Of a DNA stretch of 64,000 nt, positions 51,996 through 59,831 are shown in pieces. The stretch covers positions 124,001 to 188,000 of the forward strand of contig NZ_JBMSEE010000006.1 in assembly GCF_049446155.1 (NCBI RefSeq), written 5' to 3'. The stretch is from Rivibacter sp049446155 (lineage in GTDB: Bacteria > Pseudomonadota > Gammaproteobacteria > Burkholderiales > Burkholderiaceae_C). The notes under the pieces were generated by a model. The model searched no databases. It was not told the DNA's origin and was given only the letters and a program-made list of their open reading frames with translations. How positions within the stretch are numbered: the stretch's first letter is position 1; the number at the start of each line of letters is the position of its first letter. The translations under genes and the position numbers were made by a program.

Positions 51996-52193
51996 TCACG
52001 CCGCCGGCTTGGCCGGTGCGTGGTCGGTGGTGCGGCGGCGCGGAAAGGGCTTGCGGCCGGCGAGCAGCTCGCACAGCTCGGCAAGCGACTGGAAGGGCGC
52101 GACGCGGCTGGTGCCGACGTCTTCCACCAGGCCGGCGACGGCGTCGGCGTCGCGCCGGTAGACGCGGATGACGTAGCTGTGGATCTCTCGCAC
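51996..52193 (-). CDS. Small conserved-looking protein, GTG start
   Basis: A 65-residue protein starting at GTG 52193 with GGGAG 5 bases upstream. The sequence begins REIHSYVIRVYRRDADAVAGLVEDVGTSRVAPFQSLAELCELLAG, two beta strands and a helix, with a basic tail. I recall similar short proteins (YxVRxYRRDxD, VEDVxTGxxxPFxS) in betaproteobacteria, without known function. It is the first gene of the efflux operon, 31 bp before the small lipoprotein. A tandem 11-bp repeat lies 47 bp upstream. Confidence 0.65.
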   Translation of the reverse strand: MREIHSYVIRVYRRDADAVAGLVEDVGTSRVAPFQSLAELCELLAGRKPFPRRRTTDHAPAKPAA

Positions 52194-52239
52194 GGTGACT
52201 CCCGGAAAACCTTGGGAGGCACTGTAGGAATGGGGGTCC

Positions 52240-52261
52240 TACTTATTCGCTACTTATTCGC
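52240..52261. promoter_or_regulatory. Tandem 11-bp direct repeat upstream of the efflux operon
   Basis: TACTTATTCGC occurs twice in perfect tandem (52240-52250 and 52251-52261). On the minus strand it lies 47 bp upstream of the GTG that opens the efflux operon. The unit is AT-rich against a very GC-rich background, and 11 bp puts both copies on the same face of the helix. This fits a pair of regulator half-sites or a promoter element. Confidence 0.6.
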
Positions 52262-52355
52262 GAACTGGCCGCAGGCGCGTCGTCCCGACGCGTTGCCTGG
52301 TGGACGCCCGACAGGGCTCGTTGGAAACCTGCCGTCGGCTGGATCTTCAAGGAGA

Positions 52356-52759
52356 TGCGGCACGCACCGATTCACGGGCGCCTGCCTGTGCGGCGGCGTG
52401 CAGGTGGTGGCATCGGGCCGCCGATTCCGGGTCGGCCTTTGTCACTGTCTCGACTGCCGCAAGCATCATGGGGCGCTCTTTCACGCCAGCGCGGTGTTCC
52501 CTCAGGATGCGGTGACGATCGACGGCGAAGCGCGCGACGACGCCGGGGGGCACTTCTGTCCGCGCCGTGGGTCGCCCGTCTTCGCGCGCACCACCGCTGA
52601 CGAAATCGAAGTGAGCCTGGGATCCCTCTGGACGCCCCTGATCAACTGATGCCCACCTACGAAAGCTGGATCGTCCGTCGCGAGTCCTGGTTGCCGACGT
52701 TTCCGCTTACGAGACGGCGCGAGCGCGATCGCGACGCCGCGGGGCGCTTTGAGGCGTAG
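52356..52759 (+). pseudogene. Decayed GFA-family (formaldehyde-activating-like) gene
   Basis: Residues THRFTGACLCGGVQ and CHCLDCRKHHGALF match the zinc-binding core of the GFA family. Three faults are seen. No start codon lies in frame where expected: the nearby ATG at 52355 after AAGGAG is in another frame. The last zinc pair CxxC reads FCPRRGSPVF, with the second Cys changed to Arg by one base. The frame also breaks near 52630; the true C-terminus (DAPDQLMPTYESW and WLPTFPLTRRRERDRDAAGR) continues in a second frame to TAG 52757-52759. It is probably non-functional. Confidence 0.8.
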
Positions 52760-52919
52760 GTCGCGCGAAGGGCGGGAAGGCGCCGGCGGTGGGAGGGCGC
52801 GGCCGGGACTGGAGGCGGTCCTTCAAGGCTGTGGGCTCTTGTCGGCCAAGGGCAAGAGCCGGCCAGGAGCGGCCTGTGGGCCGGACACCCGCGAAGCGGT
52901 CGTTGCTATGCCCCGTTGT

Positions 52920-53336
52920 TCAAACAACTCCTGGATCTGCTGCAAGTCGCTCGATCAGATGCTCCCGGACATCGCGGATCCGCTCGTCCGTGTAGTAACC
53001 ACCGAACTCGGTATAGCGCAGAAACGGTCGACCGCAACCGATGCACCGCCAGACGTCACAGCGGTTGTACGGGAACCACTCGATGGCGATCGGTGCGTCG
53101 GCGGACCATCCATGCGTTCCAGCCGGGTGGTACTCCGCAAGCGTGGGGTTCTCGTTGGCGGGGTCACGCAAGGTGCCGACCAAACGCAGCTTTGACCGAT
53201 CAAAGCCACCGGGAACCGACTCCCATCCCGGGCACACGAGCGACGAGCAGTCCGGACAATCGGCCTGGGCGTGGAACGAGCGCGCCAGGGCGATGAGGTC
53301 GTCGGCCGTCATCGCCGGGACTTCAGGTGCCGTCAC
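52920..53336 (-). CDS. Zinc-ribbon-like protein coupled to a class V aminotransferase
   Basis: A 138-residue protein, start GTG 53336 overlapping the aminotransferase stop (GTGA); ATG 53312 is an alternative. Cys pairs occur as DCPDC with a third Cys in LVCPGW, and as RCDVWRCIGCGRPF, followed by LRYTEFGGYYTDERIRDV. This gives two possible metal sites. I know similar orphan proteins in betaproteobacteria but no function. It has no signal peptide, membrane segment or enzyme motif. The coupling suggests it serves the aminotransferase or the amino-acid uptake system, perhaps as a metal-bearing partner (inference). Confidence 0.8.
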   Translation of the reverse strand: MTAPEVPAMTADDLIALARSFHAQADCPDCSSLVCPGWESVPGGFDRSKLRLVGTLRDPANENPTLAEYHPAGTHGWSADAPIAIEWFPYNRCDVWRCIGCGRPFLRYTEFGGYYTDERIRDVREHLIERLAADPGVV

Positions 53337-54643
53337 AGCGCGACTCCGACATGCGTGGCCGGTGCGCGCTGTTCAGCCGCGATCTGGCCCGTGACGTGAA
53401 GAAAACGATCGATGTCCGATGGGGCATGGCAGTGCAGCGGCGAGACGCGGATGGCGCCCGTCATGCCGAACGATTCGAGCATGCGGCGCGAGTAGATGCT
53501 CGAGGCAACGCGTTCGTAGACGATGATGCCCCTCTTCTCGTATTCGCGCACGGCCTGCGTGTGCTCCAGCCCTTCGATGCCGATGGCCAGGATCAGGTCG
53601 CGCCGTGCGAGGTCTGGGTGGTCGAGATGGACCGTCACGCCGCCGAGCTGGCGCAACCCTTGGACGCCGTCGGCGCCGTCGAGCAAACGATGCAGAAGTG
53701 CCCGTTCGTGCAGTTCGATGGCTTCGATGCCCTGCTCGAACTGCGCGCGGCGGTCCGCGCTTTCCGTGGAACGCCTGCCCAGCCAGCAGACATAGTCGAC
53801 GATCTCGGTCACCGCGGCGAACTGCCAGGGTGCTGCGCTGCCCAAGTCCCAGAAGTCCGCCTTCTTGCCCGACAGCTTGTCGTGGCGCAGCACGGCAGCA
53901 CGATCCGACAGCCAGGTGAAGCCGGATCCACGGGCGCCGAAGAACTTGTACGGAGCGAAGTTCATGGCATCGACAGGCGTCTTCTGCAGGTCGATGAGCC
54001 CGTGCGGCGCGTGCTGCACCGCGTCCACGACGATGAACAGGTCCGGCTTGATCGCCCTTGCCTTGCGGACGATGGCATCGACGTCCACCTTCGCGCCCGA
54101 GATGTTGGATGCGTAGATCACACTGAGCAGACAGGTGCCGGCATCGATGCGCTTCACCACTTCGTCGGCGTCGATGCCGCCGGTCTGCGGGTTGCTCGGC
54201 ACGACGCGAAGCTCACGGCCGGTGCGTTCCGCATACTGGCTGATGGCGTCGTAGGCCGACGGGTGCTCCAGAACCGTCGTCACCATGTTGGTGCCGGGCA
54301 CGTTCTCGGCGATGGCGCGAACCACGGCGAACATGCCGCCGGAGGCCGTCAGCGAAGCATAGACGGCGCCACCGCGGGCATTGAGAACCGTGCGCACATC
54401 GTCGGTGCCGCGCTGCTGGATGTCCTGCAGTTGCACAGCGACCGCATGGATGCGCTCCGGGCAGTCGGGGATGGCATCCACGGCCGCTGCCCTTGCGGTG
54501 ACCGACTTCAGCCGCAGGGACCCGCCCGCGTTCTCGAAGAACAGGCGTTCGCGGCCGCTCGGGTCGTGGTCGACGAAATGGAAACGGTCCTTGATCTCCC
54601 GCTGCAAGGCATCGGGGAACAGCCGGCCGTGGGGATGGTGCAT
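53333..54643 (-). CDS. Class V aminotransferase-fold PLP enzyme
   Basis: A 436-residue PLP enzyme of the NifS/kynureninase/isopenicillin-epimerase fold. The PLP Lys is K233 in NFAPYKFFGARGSGF, with IVVDAVQHAPHG upstream as the Asp and His/Gln that hold the cofactor. FENAGGSLRL near residue 37 is the substrate-side N-terminal motif. It could be a desulfurase, lyase or epimerase acting on an amino acid. The ABC importer genes lie directly upstream (83 bp), so the substrate is probably the imported amino acid. It is not clearly IscS, as the mobile Cys loop is not evident. Confidence 0.88.
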   Translation of the reverse strand: MHHPHGRLFPDALQREIKDRFHFVDHDPSGRERLFFENAGGSLRLKSVTARAAAVDAIPDCPERIHAVAVQLQDIQQRGTDDVRTVLNARGGAVYASLTASGGMFAVVRAIAENVPGTNMVTTVLEHPSAYDAISQYAERTGRELRVVPSNPQTGGIDADEVVKRIDAGTCLLSVIYASNISGAKVDVDAIVRKARAIKPDLFIVVDAVQHAPHGLIDLQKTPVDAMNFAPYKFFGARGSGFTWLSDRAAVLRHDKLSGKKADFWDLGSAAPWQFAAVTEIVDYVCWLGRRSTESADRRAQFEQGIEAIELHERALLHRLLDGADGVQGLRQLGGVTVHLDHPDLARRDLILAIGIEGLEHTQAVREYEKRGIIVYERVASSIYSRRMLESFGMTGAIRVSPLHCHAPSDIDRFLHVTGQIAAEQRAPATHVGVAL

Positions 54644-54726
54644 AGGGTCCTTAGAAGTTTCGACGGCGAATGACGCCCTCGCGTATGGAGGCGGTCGCCA
54701 TCGGTGGATCGGTTCGACGTTGTCCG

Positions 54727-55488
54727 TCAGTGCGAGCGCAGGTCGGACAGGAACTTGCGCGCCCGGTCGCTGCGCGGATGGGCGAAGAAGTCTTCGGGCT
54801 TGCCGGTCTCCACCAGCACGCCGTGATCCATGAACCAGACCTCGTCGGCCACCTCGCGGGCGAAGTTCATCTCGTGGGTGACGCAGATCATCGTCATGCC
54901 GTCGCGTGCCAGGCTCTTCATCACCTGGAGCACCTCGCCGACCATCTCTGGGTCGAGCGCGCTCGTCGGCTCGTCGAACAGCATGGCCGGCGGGTCCATC
55001 GCCAGCGCCCGTGCGATCGCCACACGTTGCTGCTGCCCGCCGGAAAGTTGCCCGGGATAGGCGTCCGCCTTGGCCGCCAGGCCCACTCGGGACAGAAGCT
55101 GGAGAGCCCGCTCGCGTGCCTCCTTGCGCGACTTCTTCAGGACGTTCACCGGTGCCAGGGCGATGTTCTCGGCCACCGACAGGTGCGGAAACAGGTTGAA
55201 GCTCTGGAAGACGAAGCCGACATGGCTGCGGAATCGGTTGAGGTCGAGTGCAGGGGCGTGCACGTCCTGTCCGTCGAACTCGATGCGGCCGTTCTGAATG
55301 TCCTCGAGCCGGTTCACCGTGCGGATCAGCGTGGACTTGCCCGAGCCCGAAGGCCCACAGACCACGACGACCTGACCTTTGCGCACCTGGGCCGTCACGT
55401 CGTTGAGGGCGTGGTACGGCCCGTACCACTTGTTGACGCCCTGGAAGGCGATCATGGCCCCATGGGCCGGCGAGAGGGTTGCGCTCAT
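54727..55488 (-). CDS. Polar amino-acid ABC transporter ATPase
   Basis: A 253-residue ATPase of the GlnQ/HisP type. Walker A GPSGSGKST (about 45-53), Q-loop VFQSFNLFPHLSV, signature LSGGQQQRVAIARAL, Walker B MLFDEPTSALDPE and switch His in VTHEM are all complete. It powers the two permeases encoded just upstream on the transcript (38-bp gap). Fourth gene of the operon. Confidence 0.96.
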   Translation of the reverse strand: MSATLSPAHGAMIAFQGVNKWYGPYHALNDVTAQVRKGQVVVVCGPSGSGKSTLIRTVNRLEDIQNGRIEFDGQDVHAPALDLNRFRSHVGFVFQSFNLFPHLSVAENIALAPVNVLKKSRKEARERALQLLSRVGLAAKADAYPGQLSGGQQQRVAIARALAMDPPAMLFDEPTSALDPEMVGEVLQVMKSLARDGMTMICVTHEMNFAREVADEVWFMDHGVLVETGKPEDFFAHPRSDRARKFLSDLRSH

Positions 55489-55526
55489 GGCGGAAGAACT
55501 CCGATCACAGGTGCGTTCGACGACGG

Positions 55527-56270
55527 TCAGACGACGGGTTGGGGCTGCGGTGCGGGTTCTGCCTTGGCCGACACGACGCCGGCCCGACGCGCGGCGATGC
55601 GGCGCTCCAGCATCCGGGCCACCTGCGTCAGCGAGAAACAGAGCACGAAGTAGATGGCCGCGAGGATCACGTAGACCTGGAACGGCTTCGTCAGCAGAGT
55701 GTTGTTGATCTGGTTCGCGGCGAAGGTCAGCTCGTTGACGCTGATGACGTACCCCAGCGAAGTCTCCTTGATCGTCGAGACGAACTGGCTCAGCATCGCC
55801 GGCACCATGTTGTAGAGGGCCTGAGGAAGGATCACCTTGGTGGTCGTCTGCATGTAGCTCAGGCCGACCGCCCGGGCGGCTTCGGTCTGGCCCTTGGGCA
55901 GGCCTTCGATGCCGGCGCGCACGATCTCCGCGAGGTAGGCGGCCTGGTAGATGACCAGCGTGACCAGCATTGTCGTGAAGCCGCTCACCGTGTGGCCGGT
56001 CATCACCGGCAGGAAGAAGTACACCCAGAAGATGAACATGATGAGCGGCACGCCGCGCACCACGTACACCAGCACCGTCGCCGGCCTTCGCAGCCAGGCG
56101 AGTGGACTGACCCGCGCCAGCGCGATCAGCACGCCGAGCGGAAAGGCCAGTGCCAGGCCGAGCACCGACAGGATGAACGTGATCGCCAGGCCGCCCAGCG
56201 GGCCGCTCGGGTACTGCCCGACCAGCAGCAGCACCCAGTTGTCGGCGAGGATGGAAACGAAGTCACCCAT
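55527..56270 (-). CDS. Polar amino-acid ABC transporter permease 1
   Basis: A 247-residue inner-membrane permease of the HisMQ/GlnP type with about five helices. The coupling-loop motif EAARAVGLSYMQTTTKVILPQAL contacts the ATPase. Its C-terminus ends in a Pro/Ala/Gln-rich tail (AEPAPQPQPVV). It is 6 bp behind the other permease and 38 bp before the ATPase gene. Confidence 0.94.
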   Translation of the reverse strand: MGDFVSILADNWVLLLVGQYPSGPLGGLAITFILSVLGLALAFPLGVLIALARVSPLAWLRRPATVLVYVVRGVPLIMFIFWVYFFLPVMTGHTVSGFTTMLVTLVIYQAAYLAEIVRAGIEGLPKGQTEAARAVGLSYMQTTTKVILPQALYNMVPAMLSQFVSTIKETSLGYVISVNELTFAANQINNTLLTKPFQVYVILAAIYFVLCFSLTQVARMLERRIAARRAGVVSAKAEPAPQPQPVV

Positions 56271-56276
56271 GTCGGC

Positions 56277-56975
56277 TCACCGTGTCTTCAGGCGGAAGCG
56301 AGCTTCCAGCATGGAGCCGCCGGTCATGATCAGCAGCGAGATGCCCAGGTACACCGCCGTCGCGAGCAGGTAGATCTCCACGGTCCGGAACGACTGGCTC
56401 TCGATCTCGCGCGCCGCGTAGGTCATCTCCGCGACGCCGATCGCCATCGCCAGGCTCGTGTTCTTGAAGAGCAGGACCGTGTGGTTCACCAGCGTCGGAA
56501 GTGCGATGCGGATCGCCTGCGGCAGAACCACGAGACGGGTGGCCTGCAGGTAGCTCAGGCCCAGGGCACGTGAGGCCTCGAGCTGCGACTTCGGGATCGA
56601 CCGGATGCCGCCGCGCAGGTCCTCCGACATGTACGCACCCATGCACAGGCCCACCGCGATGAACGCAAACAGGAACTCGCTGTGGTGCGCGTTGACCCAG
56701 TGCTGCACCCCGGGGGGCAGCAGCGCCGGAACGCCGAAGTACCACAGGAAGATCTGCACCAGCATCGGGACGTTCTGGTGCACCTCCACATAGGCGGCGA
56801 CGAACCCTTCGGCCCAGCGGTTGCCGCTCATGCGAAGCGTGGCCAGGAGCGTGCCGACCGCCATCGCGAGCAGCCAGGCCAGCGCCGTGAGCTCCAGCAT
56901 GGTCACGACCCCGTTCAGGATCTGGGCCGTGACGTCCGGCTTCGCCAGGATGCTGAAGTCCAGCTTGAGGCTCAT
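56277..56975 (-). CDS. Polar amino-acid ABC transporter permease 2
   Basis: A 232-residue inner-membrane permease that pairs with the preceding entry as a heterodimer. EASRALGLSYLQATRLVVLPQAIR is the coupling loop, and VEVHQNVPMLVQIFLWYFGVP is the conserved segment of this permease family. Five helices predicted. It is 30 bp behind the binding-protein gene. Confidence 0.94.
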   Translation of the reverse strand: MSLKLDFSILAKPDVTAQILNGVVTMLELTALAWLLAMAVGTLLATLRMSGNRWAEGFVAAYVEVHQNVPMLVQIFLWYFGVPALLPPGVQHWVNAHHSEFLFAFIAVGLCMGAYMSEDLRGGIRSIPKSQLEASRALGLSYLQATRLVVLPQAIRIALPTLVNHTVLLFKNTSLAMAIGVAEMTYAAREIESQSFRTVEIYLLATAVYLGISLLIMTGGSMLEARFRLKTR

Positions 56976-57005
56976 CGAGGCTCCTCGTGATGGGCCGTGC
57001 CGCGC

Positions 57006-57824
57006 TCAGCCCTTGATCGGCTCGATCTTGAAGCCGCGCTTCAGGCCGTAGGGCGTGCCGGCGCCGAGCCACTTATCGAAGATCCTGGCGGCCTCGCCCG
57101 ATTTCTCCATCGACTCGAGCGTCGCATTGACGTGCTTGATCAGCGCCGTCTCTTCCTTGCGCATGCCGACGCCCCAGTATTCCTGCATCAGGGGCGGCTC
57201 GAGGATGTCGATGGGCGTCGTCGACTCGACCTGCTGCTTGAACTTCACGAGCATGATCTCGGAGATCGCGAAGCCTTCGACCTTGCCCTGCTGCATGGCC
57301 AGGAAGGCCGCCGGCGGATCCTGGAACGTCATGGTCGTGGCCGTCGGCAGCGTTTTCTTGACCGCCATCTCGGACGTGGATCCCTTCGGTGCGCTGACAC
57401 GCTTGCCTGCCAGATCGTTCACCGCCTTCAGGCCCAGATCGCGCCGGACACCGACCTTCTGCAGGCTGGAGTAGTAGCCGTCGCTGTAGGCGATCTGTTC
57501 CGCGCGCTCCGGCGTGTAGCCGAGGTTCGCGGCGATGACGTCGACGCGCCCCTGCTGGAGCTCGGGGATGCGGGCGGCGACGGCGATCAGCTTCAACTCG
57601 AGCTTGACGCCGAGGCTCTTCGCGATGGCGTTGCAGAAGTCGACGTCGTAGCCCTGGACCTCGCGCGTCTGCGGGTTCGGGAAGCTGAACGGTTCCGCGG
57701 TTCCGAGCGTGCCGCAGACGAGCGTGCCGCGTGCCTTGATGTCGGCGAGCTGGTCGGCCTGCGCGGCGCCCGATGCGGCGACCAGTGCGACAGCGGCCAG
57801 GCAGGAGGCGAGGGTCTTGTTCAT
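57006..57824 (-). CDS. Polar amino-acid ABC transporter binding protein
   Basis: A 272-residue periplasmic receptor (SBP_bac_3 family) with a signal peptide (about 1-23, ending GAAQA). Family sequence: IKARGTLVCGTLGTAEPFSF, GYDVDFCNAIAKSLGVKLEL and LAGKRVSAPKGSTSE. ATG 57824 is preferred over an upstream in-frame ATG because it opens the signal peptide. It is the first gene of the operon SBP-permease-permease-ATPase-aminotransferase-zinc ribbon. The ligand is unknown, probably a polar amino acid. Confidence 0.93.
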   Translation of the reverse strand: MNKTLASCLAAVALVAASGAAQADQLADIKARGTLVCGTLGTAEPFSFPNPQTREVQGYDVDFCNAIAKSLGVKLELKLIAVAARIPELQQGRVDVIAANLGYTPERAEQIAYSDGYYSSLQKVGVRRDLGLKAVNDLAGKRVSAPKGSTSEMAVKKTLPTATTMTFQDPPAAFLAMQQGKVEGFAISEIMLVKFKQQVESTTPIDILEPPLMQEYWGVGMRKEETALIKHVNATLESMEKSGEAARIFDKWLGAGTPYGLKRGFKIEPIKG

Positions 57825-57932
57825 GAAGAACTCCGGGGATGAACGGTTGGCAGAGGGTCGGGTCCGCATGGGACTGGACGAAGTTTGGGTGGACCGACAG
57901 GAGAAAAAAAGCGATATTTCCGAATCGAAGCG

Positions 57933-57949
57933 CATGCCGACGCGGCATG
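57933..57949. promoter_or_regulatory. Inverted repeat upstream of the LysR gene and ABC operon
   Basis: CATGCC-GACGC-GGCATG has perfect 6-bp arms and a 5-bp spacer. It lies between the divergent LysR gene (start 57980) and the ABC binding-protein gene (start 57824). A less regular AT-rich box (CGATATTTCCGAATCG) lies just beside it at 57912-57927. Both are plausible LysR sites. Confidence 0.5.
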
Positions 57950-57979
57950 TGAACCGGGTTTTCGCGGAGGCGGTGCACC

Positions 57980-58891
57980 GTGTTGACGTTCAAGCAGATC
58001 GAGGCCCTGTACTGGGTGGTGCAACTGGGTGGTTTCTCGCCCGCCGCGCAGAAGTTGCACACGACGCAGTCGGCCGTCTCCAAGCGGGTGCAGGAACTGG
58101 AAGCCTTGTTCGACATCCCGCTCTTCGATCGGTCGCTGCGTGCCGCACGGCTGACCGAGAAGGGCGAAGAGATGTTCATGGTCGCCAAGCGCCTGCTGGA
58201 GCAACGCGACGCGGCCGTCGAGCGGTTCCAGCGGCCGGAGGTCGTCGAGCGCCGGGTGCGCATCGGCGTCACCGAGCTCACCGCGATGACCTGGCTGCCG
58301 CGCTTCGTCAACGTGATCCAGCAGTGCTATCCGCGGGTCGTGATCGAGCCCGACGTCGACATGAGCACCGCGCTGCGCGACAAGCTGCTCGCCGACGAGG
58401 TGGAACTGATCATCGTGCCCGATGCCTTCGACGACAGCCGCTTCACCAGCAAGCGGGTCGGCACGGTGGAGAACGCGTGGATGTGCAAGCCGGGCATGGT
58501 GAGCGCGAAACGGCCGCTGCGCATCCACGAGCTCGCCACGCACCGGCTGCTCACTCAGGGCGACCGCTCCGGGACAGGCCTGCTGTACGAGCGGTGGTTC
58601 AAGTCGATCGGCGTGCGCCCGGCCAACACGCTGACCAGCAACAGCCTCGTGGCGCTGCTGGGCCTGGCCGTTTCGGGATTCGGCATTGGCTACATGCCCC
58701 GCAAGTGCCTGTCGCCGATGGTGGACGCCGGCCTTCTCGAGGTGGTGGAGGTGACGCCGGATCTGCCGGAGGCGCCGTACGCGGCGCTCTACAAGAGCGA
58801 GCGGCGCAGCACATTGCTCGCGTCGCTGGTCATGCTGGCCCAGGACAGCTGCGACTTCGGCTCTACGTTCCAGACGGACGCCGTGGCGTGA
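57980..58891 (+). CDS. LysR-family regulator of the amino-acid uptake operon
   Basis: A 303-residue regulator with a GTG start. The DNA-binding helix is at residues 3-60 (FKQIEALYWVVQLGGFSPAAQKLHTTQSAVSKRVQELEALF), then the co-inducer domain. It is divergent from the ABC/aminotransferase operon, so it most likely controls that operon. Its last 29 bases overlap the convergent LysR gene that follows, so the two messages are partly antisense. Confidence 0.9.
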   Translation: MLTFKQIEALYWVVQLGGFSPAAQKLHTTQSAVSKRVQELEALFDIPLFDRSLRAARLTEKGEEMFMVAKRLLEQRDAAVERFQRPEVVERRVRIGVTELTAMTWLPRFVNVIQQCYPRVVIEPDVDMSTALRDKLLADEVELIIVPDAFDDSRFTSKRVGTVENAWMCKPGMVSAKRPLRIHELATHRLLTQGDRSGTGLLYERWFKSIGVRPANTLTSNSLVALLGLAVSGFGIGYMPRKCLSPMVDAGLLEVVEVTPDLPEAPYAALYKSERRSTLLASLVMLAQDSCDFGSTFQTDAVA

Positions 58892-59792
58892 CGCCAGCTG
58901 GCTGCAGTTCGAGCGTGCGCAGCGTGGCGAGCATGGTGGCGGCCGGCGCGCTCTGCTCACCCTCACGCGACACGGCAACGATCCGAGCGACGGACTTGAT
59001 CTCCGGCAGCGACAGATACCTCACGTCCTGCGGCCCGCGGGTCGCCACCGACGCGCCGACCACGGCGTAGCCCAGTCCGGCCGCCACGAGCCCCAGCGCC
59101 GTGTGGATCTCGATGGCCTCGTGGCCGATGCGTGGGCGCGCGCCGTGCTCGCGCAGCAGGGATTGCACATACGAGGCATAGCCGCTGGTCCGATCCCTGG
59201 GAAAGCTGATCAGCGGCAGCGCCTCCAGCTGCGCCAGCGCCGCGGTCTTGCGCCTGCCCAGCGGATGATGCATGGGCACGGCGGCCACGAACGGGTCGTC
59301 GAACAGCGGCGTGTAGTGCAGCCCCGCCTGGGGCTCGAAGGCGCCGACCAGGCGCGACAAGCCGATCTGGATGCGCTCGTTGCGCAGATGTTCCGGCTGC
59401 ACCTCCGACAGCAGTTCGACCAGCTCGAGCTTCACGTCCGGGTGATCGCGCCGGAAGGCCTGCACCGCCGCCGGCACGACGGAGTAGATCAGCGAGCGCA
59501 CGAAGCCGATGCCGAGCCACCCGTGCTTGCCGGCAGCCATGTCCTGCGTGTCCTGCTCGAGCCGTTCGGCTGTCGCCAGGAACTCGCGGGCACGCGGCAG
59601 GAAGAAGCGTCCCAGCGCGGTCAGCGCCATCGGCTTGACGCGGCGGTCGAACAGTTCGCCGCCGAACTCCTGTTCCAGCTGCGCGATCTGCATGCTGATG
59701 GCGGTGGCGGCAATGTGCAGTCGTTCGGCCGCACGCGCCAGGGTGCCCGTGTCGACAACCTCGCAGAAGCACCGGACCTGGTTGATCTTCAT
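58863..59792 (-). CDS. LysR-family regulator of the RraA/Bug catabolic unit
   Basis: A 309-residue regulator. Winged helix at residues 3-60 (INQVRCFCEVVDTGTLARAAERLHIAATAISMQIAQLEQEF), then the effector domain. It is divergent from the RraA-type aldolase gene with only 39 bp between starts, which hold an inverted repeat. It probably regulates the genes from 59832 rightward. It is convergent with and overlaps the LysR gene at its 3' end. Confidence 0.9.
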   Translation of the reverse strand: MKINQVRCFCEVVDTGTLARAAERLHIAATAISMQIAQLEQEFGGELFDRRVKPMALTALGRFFLPRAREFLATAERLEQDTQDMAAGKHGWLGIGFVRSLIYSVVPAAVQAFRRDHPDVKLELVELLSEVQPEHLRNERIQIGLSRLVGAFEPQAGLHYTPLFDDPFVAAVPMHHPLGRRKTAALAQLEALPLISFPRDRTSGYASYVQSLLREHGARPRIGHEAIEIHTALGLVAAGLGYAVVGASVATRGPQDVRYLSLPEIKSVARIVAVSREGEQSAPAATMLATLRTLELQPAGVTPRRPSGT

Positions 59793-59794
59793 CG

Positions 59795-59816
59795 TTTCTG
59801 AATATACGTCCAGAAA
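59795..59816. promoter_or_regulatory. Inverted repeat in the 39-bp LysR/aldolase divergent gap
   Basis: TTTCTG-AATATACGTC-CAGAAA has perfect 6-bp arms and a 10-bp AT-rich spacer, the size and symmetry of a LysR recognition site. It occupies most of the 39-bp gap between the divergent LysR and aldolase genes. Confidence 0.6.
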
Positions 59817-59831
59817 GAAGCGCTTTTATCC

